Shown: positions 10,536-19,431, counted from the stretch's first letter. The stretch is 64,000 bases of DNA from Microcoleus sp036704825 (GCA_036704825.1 JAUBSN010000007.1:1-64000), one strand, 5' to 3'. The notes: generated by a model from the letters alone, not told the origin. Translations and numbers: made by a program.

Positions 10536-11441
10536 TTAAGCCTTGGGCTTAGTCGTTGCCGGCTTCTTCTCAATGGTATTCAAGCCGTTGAGGAACATGG
10601 GCACTAATTTCTCCATAAATGCCTGCGGGTCGCGGTTCCAGGCCCGCTGAGCTACATCGACTCTGGTCATTTGCAGGTCCGGGGCCAGCAGGGTTCTGGG
10701 CAAGCGTTCCATCAAGTATTGCGGGCGTTCCCAGATCGGCATGGTGTTGGCAATATCCACCAGGCGGGTGACGCGGCGGAGTTCTGCCCCCAGCATGATA
10801 TCCATTCCCGATTCAAATGCTGCTTGTTCGATCGCCATATACTTGCGCTTTGCCTGTTCCACCTTCTGGCGGTGTTGCGGGCTTTTGTCGGCGATTTGGG
10901 CCAGCCAGCGGTTGCCCCAGCGGACGTGACCGGCTTCTTCGGGAAAAATCTTTTCGATAGTTTCGCGGATTTTGACGTTTTCTGCGGTTTGGGGAGCCTG
11001 TTTGAGGGCGTGGATGTGCGCGCCGAAATACTCGCAGCCCCGCTTCTCGGTGACGTTAATCGCGGCGAGGGAAGAAATGACAAAGTCTTCGCGGTTTTTG
11101 GTAGGGTCTTGTTGTTCGCTGTCGAGCAACCTTTCAAATTCGTCAATATAGGAGACTCCCGGCGGCGTTCCCACATTTTGGCCGATGTCTAGCAGCAAGT
11201 CGGTGAGCCACATGGCGTGCCGCGCTTCGTCGGAAATGTGCCGGGAAAGATCGCGCACGAGTTCTGGCGGATTGCCGTCAAGCCGTTCGATCAAGTCGGT
11301 GAGGTCTTTGCAACTGCGCTGTTCGCTAAACCGATAGCGGTTGAGGGTGATCCGGTGAATTTCCCGATCGCGCACTACATTAGCTAAAATTTCGCGCGCT
11401 CCCATTGCGTTGCGAAGCTTGCGGGGATAGGCAACAGTCAT
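10536..11441 (-). CDS. ferritin-like diiron protein
   Basis: 301 residues, four-helix ferritin-like fold with two diiron half-sites: Glu 40 with DEARH at 71-75, and Glu 132 with EEAGH at 168-172. This matches the E...ExxH twice pattern of rubrerythrin/DUF455-type oxidases or hydroxylases. The C-terminal third (residues 200-300) is helical and specific to cyanobacterial homologues. No electron-transfer partner gene is adjacent, so the reaction is unknown. Monocistronic; start MTVAYPRKLRNAMGAREIL is at ATG 11441. Confidence 0.75.
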   Translation of the reverse strand: MTVAYPRKLRNAMGAREILANVVRDREIHRITLNRYRFSEQRSCKDLTDLIERLDGNPPELVRDLSRHISDEARHAMWLTDLLLDIGQNVGTPPGVSYIDEFERLLDSEQQDPTKNREDFVISSLAAINVTEKRGCEYFGAHIHALKQAPQTAENVKIRETIEKIFPEEAGHVRWGNRWLAQIADKSPQHRQKVEQAKRKYMAIEQAAFESGMDIMLGAELRRVTRLVDIANTMPIWERPQYLMERLPRTLLAPDLQMTRVDVAQRAWNRDPQAFMEKLVPMFLNGLNTIEKKPATTKPKA

Positions 11442-11739
11442 GATTTTATGTTGTTTTGTAAAGATACTTATATAAGTGTAACGCAGTTTTTGGGGTTCCT
11501 AATTCACTCGCAAGGCAGAAAGTTTTTGTTTTGCAGGCAGATTGAATTTTATACCGACAATTTTTTTACGGTATCGACCAATGAAAATAGTTTTGAGTTG
11601 CGAGTCATACCATTTTAGATTTTAGATTAAAAATGACTGATGACGGTCGCGGTTGGGATCGCGGGCCTACAGTTACATTCTTTTTTAAAAATGGTATCAC
11701 CCAAGCGTTGCGCTTCGCTCTCAAAGCAATCTCACGCAC

Positions 11740-11973
11740 TCAAAACTTTTCAGGTTCGGTCGAGTCTTTTGCCTCAACACCAGCAGACTCTTGTTGAAAT
11801 TTTCGCGCTTCTTCTACTTCTAATCTAGCCAGAGTAGTCGCCACGTCGGCTAACTGTAAAGCCAGATTCATCCGACAAACCGGGTTTTTTTCCCTCCAGA
11901 GGTCTTTTGCCAAGAAATGTACTCGATAGCGAAACATTTTAATTGAATTTGGCGGAGTAACTTTTACGGTCAT
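11740..11973 (-). CDS. small hypothetical protein, second of coupled pair
   Basis: 77 residues, unrecognised. Basic N-terminal half (MTVKVTPPNSIKMFRYRVHFLAKDLWREKNPVCR) then an amphipathic helix (NLALQLADVATTLARLEVEEARKFQQE). Its ATG overlaps the stop of the upstream gene by four bases (ATGA), so it is translationally coupled to the 108-residue protein. Likely real because of the coupling and the coherent helix pattern. Confidence 0.6.
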   Translation of the reverse strand: MTVKVTPPNSIKMFRYRVHFLAKDLWREKNPVCRMNLALQLADVATTLARLEVEEARKFQQESAGVEAKDSTEPEKF

Positions 11974-12296
11974 AGTCTTTCTTCTGTTGAAGTTTGAATG
12001 CCCAGCAGCACCCGTTCTAGCTCCAAGTAAACAAATGTCAGCATGATTACTTTATCTTCATCGGTGATTGTAACACTACAGGTTGCCGATCGAGGTTCAA
12101 CGCCTTTGTGCCTGACAACTACAGTATATTTGCCCTGATTCAGGTTATCAAAATTCACATCTGCCTCAAACAGGTCAACTGTCTCCTCGGCCAGCACTCG
12201 TCCCTCCCGAGTCAGTAAAGTGACAAAAGCAATGCCGTCAACTGAAGTCATGGCGACGTTACTCTGATTGCGGATCATCACAAAAATATCGGACAT
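11970..12296 (-). CDS. small hypothetical beta-sandwich protein, first of coupled pair
   Basis: 108 residues without signal peptide. Alternating hydrophobic strands (IAFVTLLTREGRVLAEETVDL, KYTVVVRHKGVEPRSATCSVTI, KVIMLTFVYLELERVLLGI) suggest an Ig/carboxypeptidase-regulatory-like beta-sandwich with a YTVVVRHKG strand. No family recognised. Together with the coupled 77-residue product it probably forms a two-protein unit of unknown function. Confidence 0.6.
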   Translation of the reverse strand: MSDIFVMIRNQSNVAMTSVDGIAFVTLLTREGRVLAEETVDLFEADVNFDNLNQGKYTVVVRHKGVEPRSATCSVTITDEDKVIMLTFVYLELERVLLGIQTSTEERL

Positions 12297-12355
12297 CGTT
12301 TGGTCATTGTTAATTGCTAATTGCTAATTTAGAATGAGTACACAATCTGACAAAC

Positions 12356-12814
12356 ATGCGGAGCATAAATACGGTGAATCATTGCAAGTTTTTGCTAATT
12401 TTGACTGTTAGTGCAGCGGTTCTCGGTTTGGGAAAAAGTGGGGCCCTAGCTGCTGTCTCAAATGTTTCTGAGACAAAGCCTGGTTTGCAGCTTCACGGCG
12501 TGCGGGTTGCTCAAAGGGACGATCGCAATTTAAGCAACTCGAAAGGTACATTAAAAGAAGGCAGTGCCATCTCTATCGATCCTGATGAAGTTACGGGCAT
12601 ACCAAAAGCGGAGGCAAGGGCACGTTTCATTCTGAATAAGATATATCGGGTTCAGGAAGGCACTACCCCTGACGATTTGTTTATTGTTGATGAGAAAGCA
12701 AATAAATGGGCTGTAGAGGAGGTATCTGAGGCTACAATGGGTGCTACTACTAACAGCGTTGCCCAGATAGTGTCGGGTAACGGGAGAGTCTGGGCGCTGA
12801 TCCAGAAGTTCTAA
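12356..12814 (+). CDS. exported hypothetical protein
   Basis: 152 residues. Residues 1-33 look like a Sec signal peptide (CKFLLILTVSAAVLGLGKSGALAA). The mature part is unrecognised: GSAISIDPDEVTGIPKAEARARFILNKIYRVQEGTTPDDLF, then KWAVEEVSEATMGATTNSVAQIVSGNGRVWALIQKF. It is followed immediately by a clear Rho-independent terminator, which supports a real transcript. Confidence 0.6.
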   Translation: MRSINTVNHCKFLLILTVSAAVLGLGKSGALAAVSNVSETKPGLQLHGVRVAQRDDRNLSNSKGTLKEGSAISIDPDEVTGIPKAEARARFILNKIYRVQEGTTPDDLFIVDEKANKWAVEEVSEATMGATTNSVAQIVSGNGRVWALIQKF

Positions 12815-12819
12815 ACTCC

Positions 12820-12855
12820 AAAAAAACGCCGCTTTTAAGGGCGGCGTTCTTATTA
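12820..12855 (+). terminator. Rho-independent terminator
   Basis: Stem AACGCCGC/GCGGCGTT (12825-12832 and 12841-12848) with an eight-base loop, A-rich before and T-rich after. It sits six bases after the stop of the exported hypothetical gene. The adjoining 12857-12921 segment has a 19-bp inverted repeat of AATTAAAA type, between this terminator and the end of convergent glnA. Confidence 0.85.
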
Positions 12856-12923
12856 ATTAAAAATTAAAAATTAAAAATAGTATAATCACCATTTTTAACT
12901 TGTAATTTTTAATTTTTAATTTT

Positions 12924-14345
12924 CTAACAGTCGTAGTAGAGAGAAAACTCGTAGGGGTGAGGACGCAGACGCATCGGGTTGACTTCATTGTCGAGTTTGT
13001 AGGAAATCCAGGTTTGGATGAAGTCTTCGGTAAATACGCCGCTTTCAGTTAAGAAACTGTGGTCTTTTTCTAAAGCTTCTAAAGCGCCTTCCAAGGAACC
13101 GGGAGTTGAAGGAATTTTGCTCAATTCTTCAGGGGAAAGGTCGTAGATATCCACGTCCAAAGGTGCGCCCGGATCGATTTGATTCTTGATGCCGTCTATG
13201 CCGGCGCACAGCATGGCTGCAAATGCTAAATAGGGGTTGGAGGTGGCATCGGGACAGCGGAATTCTAACCGCTTGGCTTTGGGGTTGGTTCCCGACAACG
13301 GAATCCGCACTGATGCCGATCGATTCCCTTGAGAGTAAGCTAAGTTTACAGGCGCTTCAAAGCCCGGAACCAATCGCTTGTAGGAATTGGTCGTGGGGTT
13401 GGTGATTGCCAAAAGTGCCGGTGCGTGCTTGAGAATGCCGCCGATGTAATGCAGTCCCATTTGACTGAAACCTGCATATTGATCGCCTGCAAATAGAGGC
13501 TGGCCGTCTTTCCAAATCGACTGGTGAACGTGCATCCCGGAACCGTTGTCGTTAAACAGCGGTTTGGGCATGAAGGTGATGGTTTTGCCGTATTTTTTGC
13601 CGACGTTTTTGATGACGTATTTGTAAGTCAGCAAGTAGTCCGCGGCTTGTACTAAAGTTGCAAAGCGGAAACCGAGTTCGCACTGACCGCCGGTGGCGAC
13701 TTCGTGGTGGTGTTTTTCGATTGGTACGCCGCATTTTGCCATTGTCAGCAGCATTTCCGTTCTCATGTCTTGTGAGGTATCGGTTGGTGCTACTGGGAAA
13801 TAACCTTCTTTGTAACGCGGTTTGTAGCCAAGGTTGCCGCCTGCTTCTTCTTTGCCGGAATTCCAGCGACCTTCGATCGAATCTACGTAGTAGTAGCCGG
13901 AATTTTGGGTTTGGTCGAAGCGAACGTCGTCAAAAATAAAGAATTCTGCTTCCGGGCCAAAGAATGCTGTATCGCCGAGACCGGTCGAAAGCAAGTAGTC
14001 TATGGCTTTTTGGGCAATGGTGCGGGGACAGCGACTGTACGGTTCGCCGGTGCGGGGTTCTTTGATGCTGCAAATAAAGCTGATGGTCGGTTCTGCCATG
14101 AACGGGTCCATCCAAGCGGTGGTCGGATCGATGACCATCGTCATGTCCGATTCGTTGATGGCTTTCCAGCCCCGAATGCTGGAACCGTCGAAAGGTACGC
14201 CGTCTGTGAATGCAGTTTCGTCGATTTGGTCGTGGTACAGGGAAAGGTGCTGCCAGATCCCCGGCATATCGATGAACTTTAGGTCAACGATCTGGATTTT
14301 ATTTTCTTTTATGTAGTTTAAGGCTTCTTGGGGCGTCTGGAACAT
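12924..14345 (-). CDS. glnA: glutamine synthetase type I
   Basis: 473 residues, usual GSI length. Makes glutamine from glutamate, ammonium and ATP, the entry point of ammonium assimilation in cyanobacteria. Visible: N-terminal beta-grasp with DMPGIWQHLS and DGSSIRGW, catalytic FFGPEAEFFIFD, EVATGGQCELGFRF, NGSGMHVHQSIW, and the ATP/glutamate segment FEAPVNLAYSQGNRSASVRIP. It has its own NtcA-type promoter 60-101 bp upstream of the ATG. The gifA/gifB inactivating factors are not in this window. Confidence 0.98.
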   Translation of the reverse strand: MFQTPQEALNYIKENKIQIVDLKFIDMPGIWQHLSLYHDQIDETAFTDGVPFDGSSIRGWKAINESDMTMVIDPTTAWMDPFMAEPTISFICSIKEPRTGEPYSRCPRTIAQKAIDYLLSTGLGDTAFFGPEAEFFIFDDVRFDQTQNSGYYYVDSIEGRWNSGKEEAGGNLGYKPRYKEGYFPVAPTDTSQDMRTEMLLTMAKCGVPIEKHHHEVATGGQCELGFRFATLVQAADYLLTYKYVIKNVGKKYGKTITFMPKPLFNDNGSGMHVHQSIWKDGQPLFAGDQYAGFSQMGLHYIGGILKHAPALLAITNPTTNSYKRLVPGFEAPVNLAYSQGNRSASVRIPLSGTNPKAKRLEFRCPDATSNPYLAFAAMLCAGIDGIKNQIDPGAPLDVDIYDLSPEELSKIPSTPGSLEGALEALEKDHSFLTESGVFTEDFIQTWISYKLDNEVNPMRLRPHPYEFSLYYDC

Positions 14346-14404
14346 GACTTACTCCTGATATTGGTTGTGTCTTGGCGATCGGCCGATTTCAGACTGTGTG
14401 GGCG

Positions 14405-14446
14405 ATCGTAGGCCTTCAGCATCCACTATTTTGTATCTATGGCTAC
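14405..14446 (-). promoter_or_regulatory. NtcA-activated promoter of glnA
   Basis: On the minus strand GTAGCCATAGATAC (14446-14433) is a perfect GTA-N8-TAC NtcA box. It is followed by exactly 22 bases and then TACGAT (14410-14405), which fits the TAN3T -10 element of class II NtcA promoters. The spacing is the canonical one, so nitrogen control by NtcA is strongly predicted. Confidence 0.9.
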
Positions 14447-14613
14447 AAAATTTTGAAATAGGGGCTCAGTGCGACCGGGCAGTTTGAGATTCTTGCCCTA
14501 GGGATTATTTTTCGGCTGAAGATACAAGGCAAACGGCTGAATTTTACGACAGTTTGCCGGGGATAGACTACCCTTCGTGAAAATCCTATCTCAAATCTTA
14601 ATCAAACGCCGAT

Positions 14614-14630
14614 TTGTAGTAGTCTACAAT
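14614..14630 (+). promoter_or_regulatory. putative apcF promoter -10 with overlapping palindrome
   Basis: TTGTAG-N4-CTACAA (14614-14629) is a 6-bp-arm palindrome whose right half merges into TACAAT (14625-14630), a good -10 hexamer about 55 bases before the apcF ATG. The GTA-N6-TAC spacing is too short for NtcA. A regulator is not known. Confidence 0.45.
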
Positions 14631-14685
14631 AGGCGGTCTGTCTCAGATAGCAAAGTATTGATAAAGATTTTTGGGAGAGAAACTT

Positions 14686-15195
14686 ATGCGCGATGCAGTG
14701 ACGAGCCTGATTGAAAATTATGATGTTGCTGGTAGGTATTTAGACCGGGATGGTATCGATCGGTTGAAATCTTATTTTGCAACGGGCACGGCACGGGTAC
14801 AGGCGGCGGCTGCGATTAACAGCAATGCTGCGACAATTGTCAAGCAAGCTGGTATCCAGCTATTTGCCGAACAGCCGGAACTGATCCGTCCCGGGGGAAA
14901 TGCCTACACGACTCGTCGCTACGCGGCTTGTCTGCGGGATATGGACTACTACTTGCGCTATGCTACTTACGCCCTGGTGGCTGGAAGTACCGACGTGCTC
15001 GACGAGCGCGTGCTGCAAGGTTTGCGAGAAACTTACAATTCCCTAAGCGTTCCCATTGGCCCGACGGTGATGGGGATTGGCATTATGAAGGAGATGGTTA
15101 AGGCTCAGGTGGAAGCTGCTGGCTTGTCTGTGGGGCCTTTTTTGGATCAGCCTTTTGATTACATGATTCGCGAATTGAGCGAACAAGATATTTAA
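14686..15195 (+). CDS. apcF: allophycocyanin beta-18 subunit
   Basis: 169 residues, exactly the family length, from ATG MRDAVTSLIENYDVAGRYLD with GGAGAG eight bases upstream (a TTG five codons upstream is rejected). A phycobilisome core beta-type subunit that replaces one ApcB in the terminal-emitter trimer. The phycocyanobilin-attaching Cys lies in RRYAACLRDMDYYLRYATYA near residue 82, and Asn 72 of the core type is in RPGGNAYTTRR. As usual for apcF it is monocistronic, away from apcABC, and ends in a terminator. Confidence 0.95.
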   Translation: MRDAVTSLIENYDVAGRYLDRDGIDRLKSYFATGTARVQAAAAINSNAATIVKQAGIQLFAEQPELIRPGGNAYTTRRYAACLRDMDYYLRYATYALVAGSTDVLDERVLQGLRETYNSLSVPIGPTVMGIGIMKEMVKAQVEAAGLSVGPFLDQPFDYMIRELSEQDI

Positions 15196-15260
15196 GTCAA
15201 TTTGCTAGTTATTTTAGCAGCAAATTGCACTTGTGGCTGGCAGTTAGCAACAGTTAGATC

Positions 15261-15302
15261 GATCGCTTTTTTGGCTTCACGGCCTCCAAGCGATCTTTTT
15301 TT
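15261..15302 (+). terminator. Rho-independent terminator of apcF
   Basis: GATCGCTT (15261-15268) pairs with AAGCGATC (15288-15295), followed by a run of seven T. It lies 66 bases downstream of the apcF stop. Confidence 0.85.
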
Positions 15303-15410
15303 ATGGGTTATACAATTTTAGATTAAAGATTTCAGATGACAATACTGTTTTTTCTTACTTAGTGTGCTAAAATATTATTTTGTTAAAAAATAGTTAAATT
15401 AAGAGCCATT

Positions 15411-15947
15411 ATGAAAAGGGTAATGACAAATTTATTAAATTTACCTGGTGTGATAGTAGAAGATAGCAAAAAAATAGAAGAAACATTAATACGATCCGTA
15501 AGAGTCGAAAAAAACGTCTGCTTGCCCGCGCTGTAGCCAAATAAGCCATCGTATTCATCAAAATAAAAGCCATCTAGTAAGAGATTTACCGATGGCAGAT
15601 AGAGAAGTTATCCTAAAAGTAAATCGGCGACGATTCAAGTGTGAGAATTGCCAAAAACCTTTTAGCAAAACTTGAGATTTTGTTGGAAATAAAAAATTAT
15701 ACTTATATAGCAATCCTCGCATCATTTATGAATTTCTTACTCCCTCCCCTTGGGTTTGGGGAGGGCTGGGGTGAGGTAAAAAAATTACGATTCCTGGAAG
15801 GATTACTATAGATACGCCCAAACTGTTAGTGAGGCAGTTATCCATAGCGACGCGAGCAATCTAGCAAAAAATAATGGATTAACAGAAGAAGAAGTTTGGT
15901 CAATGGTAGTATCTGTAGCTAAAAAAATAATCCCAGTTGATGTATAG
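15411..15947 (+). pseudogene. ISL3-family transposase remnant
   Basis: Broken N-terminal part of an ISL3 transposase. It starts MKRVMTNLLNLPGVIVEDSK, shifts frame near the A7 run at 15508-15514, then continues as the zinc-finger segment CPRCSQISHRIHQNKSHLVR ... RRRFKCENCQKPFSKT. An in-frame TGA at 15673 and a 105-bp MITE at 15706-15810 follow. Homology resumes as RYAQTVSEAVIHSDASNLAK and NNGLTEEEVWSMV, and ends IPVDV-stop. The DDE catalytic domain is absent. So there are at least four lesions; clearly non-functional. Confidence 0.8.
15706..15810. mobile_element. MITE family B, copy 1
   Basis: 105-bp element with terminal inverted repeats TATAGCAATCCT / AGGATTACTATA. Its reverse complement aligns over its whole length with 22599-22702. 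It interrupts the ISL3 transposase remnant. TA at both borders fits an IS630/Tc1-like TA target duplication. Confidence 0.8.
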
Positions 15948-16533
15948 CCTTTCTCAAGCGTGGTGAGGTATGATTGACAGATTATATAACCACTTAAACG
16001 TATAGGGCTCGCAGGCCAACTACGTCCGCGAATCTTTCGTTTGAACCGCTATAACAATTGTCATAATTTTGAAATACGGGCTTTGCTTATGTGGCATTTT
16101 CCTCACAATTTAGCACGGTAAGTACGGGAGAACCGTTTTTCCATCCCCCTTTAGGGGCTATCTATTCTGCGGTGGATATGTCTGTTCACACAATTTATAG
16201 AAGCCAAAACTATCAATCCTGTCCACTTACCTTTTGGGCCAGTCAGCCTGATTGGACTCTTTTTCGTATAACGCAGTTTAAAATGATAGTTCACTTGCCT
16301 TCACCATTGGAGGATTGCCCCTTGCACGCTTACCGCTTTAGGCTAGCAGTTTCGGTTACTTTCGCGGTCTGCATTCCATCTCGTTCATTGCTTGCTTGAG
16401 GCGTGAGTGGACTTCAAATGAAGTATTTTACGTGGGAGTAGCGGGTGTGAATCCGCTAGGGAAGCGGGCTTCCCATACTAAACAACCCGATCGGGTAGCG
16501 CTAGGCTAAACGAATTGCACATCGAAAATGCTA
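15948..16533. other. mobile-DNA relic region
   Basis: No intact gene. 15948-16109 holds nothing recognisable. 16110-16405 read on the minus strand resembles a group II intron 5' domain (separate entry). 16408-16509 on the plus strand reads as an open C-terminal tail without stops (WTSNEVFYVGVAGVNPLGKR, then ASHTKQPDRVALG-stop), probably the end of a destroyed transposon or intron-flanking gene of unidentified family. The 102-codon plus-strand ORF from 16091 has no protein-like features and is discounted. Confidence 0.5.
16110..16405 (-). ncRNA. possible group II intron domain I fragment
   Basis: On the minus strand the order of motifs matches my recollection of cyanobacterial group II intron 5' halves: CAAGCAAGCAATGAACGAGA, then GACCGCGAAAGTAACCGAAAC, GTGCAAGGGGCAATCCTCC, AATGGTGAAGGCAAGTGAAC, CTGACTGGCCCAAAAGG, and TAAGTGGACAGG. 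No domain V, no reverse transcriptase, and no clean GUGYG start are visible, so it would be a truncated relic. The assignment rests on memory of the family, not an alignment. Confidence 0.35.
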
Positions 16534-17235
16534 TTACCGTCTCGCGATTCTAACGCCTTCCCTAAAATGAGCGATCGTCGCAATTACCGCTATAGAAAAG
16601 TAAAATATTCTAATCAGCCAAAAACAAACCCGCATTGACCAAGAAACAATAGTCGGAGCAATACCGGTTATCTGTACAAATCGGGAATTAACTTTTTTTT
16701 CAAAGCTGTCAAGGTCTTTCATCTCCGATTGTTTAGTCGGGATAACCGGAAACTGACCGGTATATACGTAATAACCGATAAAACCAGGCAAGCCCACTTT
16801 TCTATTCAAAAATGAGTTAGTTAATGTTGCAGTTTCCGAAGGCGATAATTTATCGGATTCCTCTACTTTTTCCAGCCACGAATTATATCTGATGGCTGGC
16901 GTAATCATGAAAACTAAGGGAACTATAACTATCAACAAAGCCGCACTAATTTTGCGACCGTATTGAGGGTGTAGAAGTCTTGTCGCCACTCCCAATCCCA
17001 TACCGATAAAAGCAAATACCAATATATTTAACAGTTCAATAATTTCGATGCCTCTCAACAAATCGCCGATAATCAGAATGGTATATAATAATTTGTCTGC
17101 CAGTAGCAGAGCAGCCCACTTGATGAGAATTGAAACGCCTACAATAGTAGCTAAAATCGCCACATACCCGATGGCTCCTAGAACGTACAGTAAAATCGAA
17201 CCGGCTTGTCTGAATGATTGCATGGAATTATTCAC
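16534..17235 (-). CDS. hypothetical polytopic membrane protein
   Basis: 233 residues, about five predicted transmembrane helices: ILLYVLGAIGYVAILATIVG (14-33), ILIKWAALLLADKLLYTILII, IELLNILVFAFIGMGLGV, ISAALLIVIVPLVFMITPAI, and near the end VSWSMRVCFWLIRIFYFSIAVIA. A hydrophilic loop (residues 113-175) separates the last two. No family or catalytic motif recognised. Monocistronic, beside the mobile-DNA relic region. Confidence 0.7.
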   Translation of the reverse strand: MNNSMQSFRQAGSILLYVLGAIGYVAILATIVGVSILIKWAALLLADKLLYTILIIGDLLRGIEIIELLNILVFAFIGMGLGVATRLLHPQYGRKISAALLIVIVPLVFMITPAIRYNSWLEKVEESDKLSPSETATLTNSFLNRKVGLPGFIGYYVYTGQFPVIPTKQSEMKDLDSFEKKVNSRFVQITGIAPTIVSWSMRVCFWLIRIFYFSIAVIATIAHFREGVRIARR

Positions 17236-17346
17236 TCTTGTGAAAGTTGAGGAGTCCGATTGACAAAAAAAACTTGAAATTTTAGATGAATGGGGAGTTC
17301 AAAATTTGACTTTTAAAATAGATTAGCTTGACATCTTGAAATCAAT

Positions 17347-18231
17347 CTAAAATCTAGAATCTACAATCGACCGACAAGTTCCAAGTTCCCGCGCCGCCGC
17401 TTTGGTGACTTGTGCGATCTGTTCTTTCACAACACTCTCTTCGTTAGCGCAGCCCTCGAAGAGGATCGCCCTCGGCTCTGCCTCCTGTTCGCGATCGATC
17501 CCCAACCATAAAAGATACTCGATATTACCGGCCGGGCCAAGTAAAGGCGACCACGTTAAGCCGCGTTGCTGCCATCCTAAAGCTGTGGCTGCCTTCCACA
17601 CTTGAAAAACCGCATCAGCTTGAGTTGCTGAGTCTCGCACTACCCCTTTTTTCCCGACTCTCTCGCGCCCTACCTCAAACTGCGGCTTTACCAGCAACAC
17701 CGCTTCTCGCGGTGGTACCAACAATTCCCACAGCGCCGGTAAAATCTTATCCAGGGAAATAAACGACACATCTACTACCGCCAAATCTGCTCGCGCAGAG
17801 TCGCCGTAAAGCTCAGTAGCAGTCATGTACCGCAAATTGGTGCGTTCTTTCAAAATTACCCTCGGATCGTTACGCAATCCCCAATCTGCTTGACCGTAGC
17901 CAACATCTACGCCGTACACTAGGGCGGCGCCGGCTTGCAGCAAACAGTCGGTAAAACCGCCTGTGGAAATGCCGCCGTCGAGACAAATTCTGCCTGCAAC
18001 TGGAATTGCAAAAACTTCTAAAGCTTTGGCTAATTTGTCGCCACCTCTGGAAACATAGCGCGATCGCTCTTTAATCTGAATTTTTGCTTCAATATCGACC
18101 TCAGTGCCCGGTTTGTCAACTACCTGTTGGTTGATGGAGACTTTCCCAGTCCGAATTAATGCCTGAGCTTGCTGTCTGGAACTGCACAAATCTAGGCTGA
18201 CCAATAAAGTGTCTAGTCGCTGTTTAGCCAA
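17347..18231 (-). CDS. tlyA: TlyA family rRNA 2'-O-methyltransferase
   Basis: 294 residues: N-terminal S4 RNA-binding domain (MAKQRLDTLLVSLDLCSSRQ ... LIRTGKVSINQQVVDKPG) followed by an FtsJ/RrmJ-like methyltransferase with GGDKLAKALEVF, SAM loop GGISTGGFTDCLL near residue 83, VVDVSFISLDKILPAL near 150, and LLVKPQFEVGRERVGK. In other bacteria TlyA methylates 16S/23S rRNA ribose 2'-OH. The C-terminal tail (EQEAEPRAILFEGCANEESV) is partly encoded by a dispersed repeat inserted in frame. Ends 112 bp downstream of the membrane protein start. Confidence 0.92.
   Translation of the reverse strand: MAKQRLDTLLVSLDLCSSRQQAQALIRTGKVSINQQVVDKPGTEVDIEAKIQIKERSRYVSRGGDKLAKALEVFAIPVAGRICLDGGISTGGFTDCLLQAGAALVYGVDVGYGQADWGLRNDPRVILKERTNLRYMTATELYGDSARADLAVVDVSFISLDKILPALWELLVPPREAVLLVKPQFEVGRERVGKKGVVRDSATQADAVFQVWKAATALGWQQRGLTWSPLLGPAGNIEYLLWLGIDREQEAEPRAILFEGCANEESVVKEQIAQVTKAAARELGTCRSIVDSRF
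17442..17470. repeat. dispersed palindromic repeat inside tlyA
   Basis: CGTTAGCGCAGCCC joined to TCGAAGAGGATCGCC. Both halves recur, in reverse complement, in the cbiG-cobJ copy at 25359-25410, where a longer palindromic middle separates them. Here it encodes part of the C-terminal tail of TlyA without a frame break. Confidence 0.65.
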
Positions 18232-18494
18232 GGTTTTTAATCTGTAGGGATAGGGTTAAGAACAGTACCAGATTAGCACTTACGCACAAGCCCGACTGCT
18301 AATTTTTGGCGATTATTTTGGTTTTGCGATTGTCGCAGGGCGATCGCCCCACCTGACATTATGTGACTGAGATCGCCCTGATTGTGTAGTTTGATCACAG
18401 ATATACCTTCATAAAATCACACAGTAATTTTGGCGGCTAGCGGATGATTTATATGCAGCTAAAAGTGCTACAAATACCATCTGGGCGATCGACC

Positions 18495-18692
18495 ATGAAA
18501 ACAACTAACTTTCCTATCAGAAATCTGGGCAATTGTCAAGAAAATCCCCTCGCCTTCGTCAGCGGTGACATCATCCACATTCTTTACCCCAATGGCGAAG
18601 TAGAAGCAACAACCGTCGCACAAATCGATCTGCGCCAAACCAAAAATCCCCTAGACAAATGCCTCGTCTGGGGATGGGTTGACGATTTTTAA
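18495..18692 (+). CDS. small conserved-type hypothetical protein
   Basis: 65 residues from ATG MKTTNFPIRNLGNCQENPLA. The reading frame is open from 18444 (82 codons), but the extra segment contains a GCGATCGA-type intergenic motif and is less protein-like, so the shorter start is preferred. It ends LDKCLVWGWVDDF. Strand pattern FVSGDIIHILYPNGEVEATTVAQIDL suggests a small beta-barrel, SH3-like. Function unknown; I recall similar short cyanobacterial proteins but cannot name a family. Confidence 0.55.
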   Translation: MKTTNFPIRNLGNCQENPLAFVSGDIIHILYPNGEVEATTVAQIDLRQTKNPLDKCLVWGWVDDF

Positions 18693-18826
18693 CAAATTTA
18701 AAACCAGAATCCAATTATGGGGAAGCTCCACAGCCTTAATTCATCAGTCATTCTCAATTATTCAAATTTTTAATCTAAAATTTTTAATATTAATACTCCC
18801 GACAGTTTTTAAACAAGGATGCGATG

Positions 18827-18967
<141 letters not shown>

Positions 18968-19210
18968 CTTACTTTGTCCCATAATCCTTCAAATGTCTTA
19001 GCACGCACGATCCCCTAATACCCATCCTAAAATTCCTGGTTGAAAGTGGTCAACGGCTGTCCACAACCAGATTTTGTCTGTTTTTTTTTTACATGAGTTT
19101 GTAATTGATCGCTTGGAACCAACTTCTGGAATGACTTCAGGGTCATCAACATCTGGTAACAGTTTTCCGACTTGTTTTACCCAATTTATTACCGTGGTAT
19201 GAGGTTTCAT
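18968..19210 (-). pseudogene. IS1-family transposase remnant
   Basis: Minus-strand fragments match cyanobacterial IS1 transposases: HTTVINWVKQVGKLLPDVDD PEVIPEVG, then a degenerate patch where the ELDELETF segment should be, then KIWLWTAVDHFQPGILGWVLGD. After a frameshift near 19008 the other frame continues AKTFEGLWDKVR until the MITE border at 18967. The 5' part before HTTVINW and everything beyond the MITE are missing. Non-functional. Confidence 0.8.
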
Positions 19211-19431
19211 TCTTACGAAAATCCCGATTTTGACTCTTGTAGCGCCAAGAATGCCTACCCCCTGCAGACGACTTCACAGGCGTTTGAGACATGGGGGCAG
19301 CCGCGGGGGGCAGTCCCTACAAGAGAATGAAACAGCCCTGAATCTATGCCCAAACGATCGCCCAAAACTACCTTTGTAATATATATATGCTACAATGACA
19401 TCGTAGCTCGTGCCGCGCAGGAGGTTCCCTC
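19211..19431. other. upstream region of nucleotidyltransferase pair
   Basis: No gene. Ends with a strong ribosome binding site AGGAGG (19419-19424) before the ATG at 19432, and contains an ATATATATGCTACAAT element near 19379-19396 that could hold a -10 box. Confidence 0.45.

Noticed and set aside
14614..14629. NtcA site before apcF
   Set aside because: The GTA...TAC spacing is six, not eight; it is better read as a -10 with a chance palindrome.
16091..16399. 102-codon plus-strand ORF
   Set aside because: Composition is not protein-like, and the region looks like an antisense intron relic.
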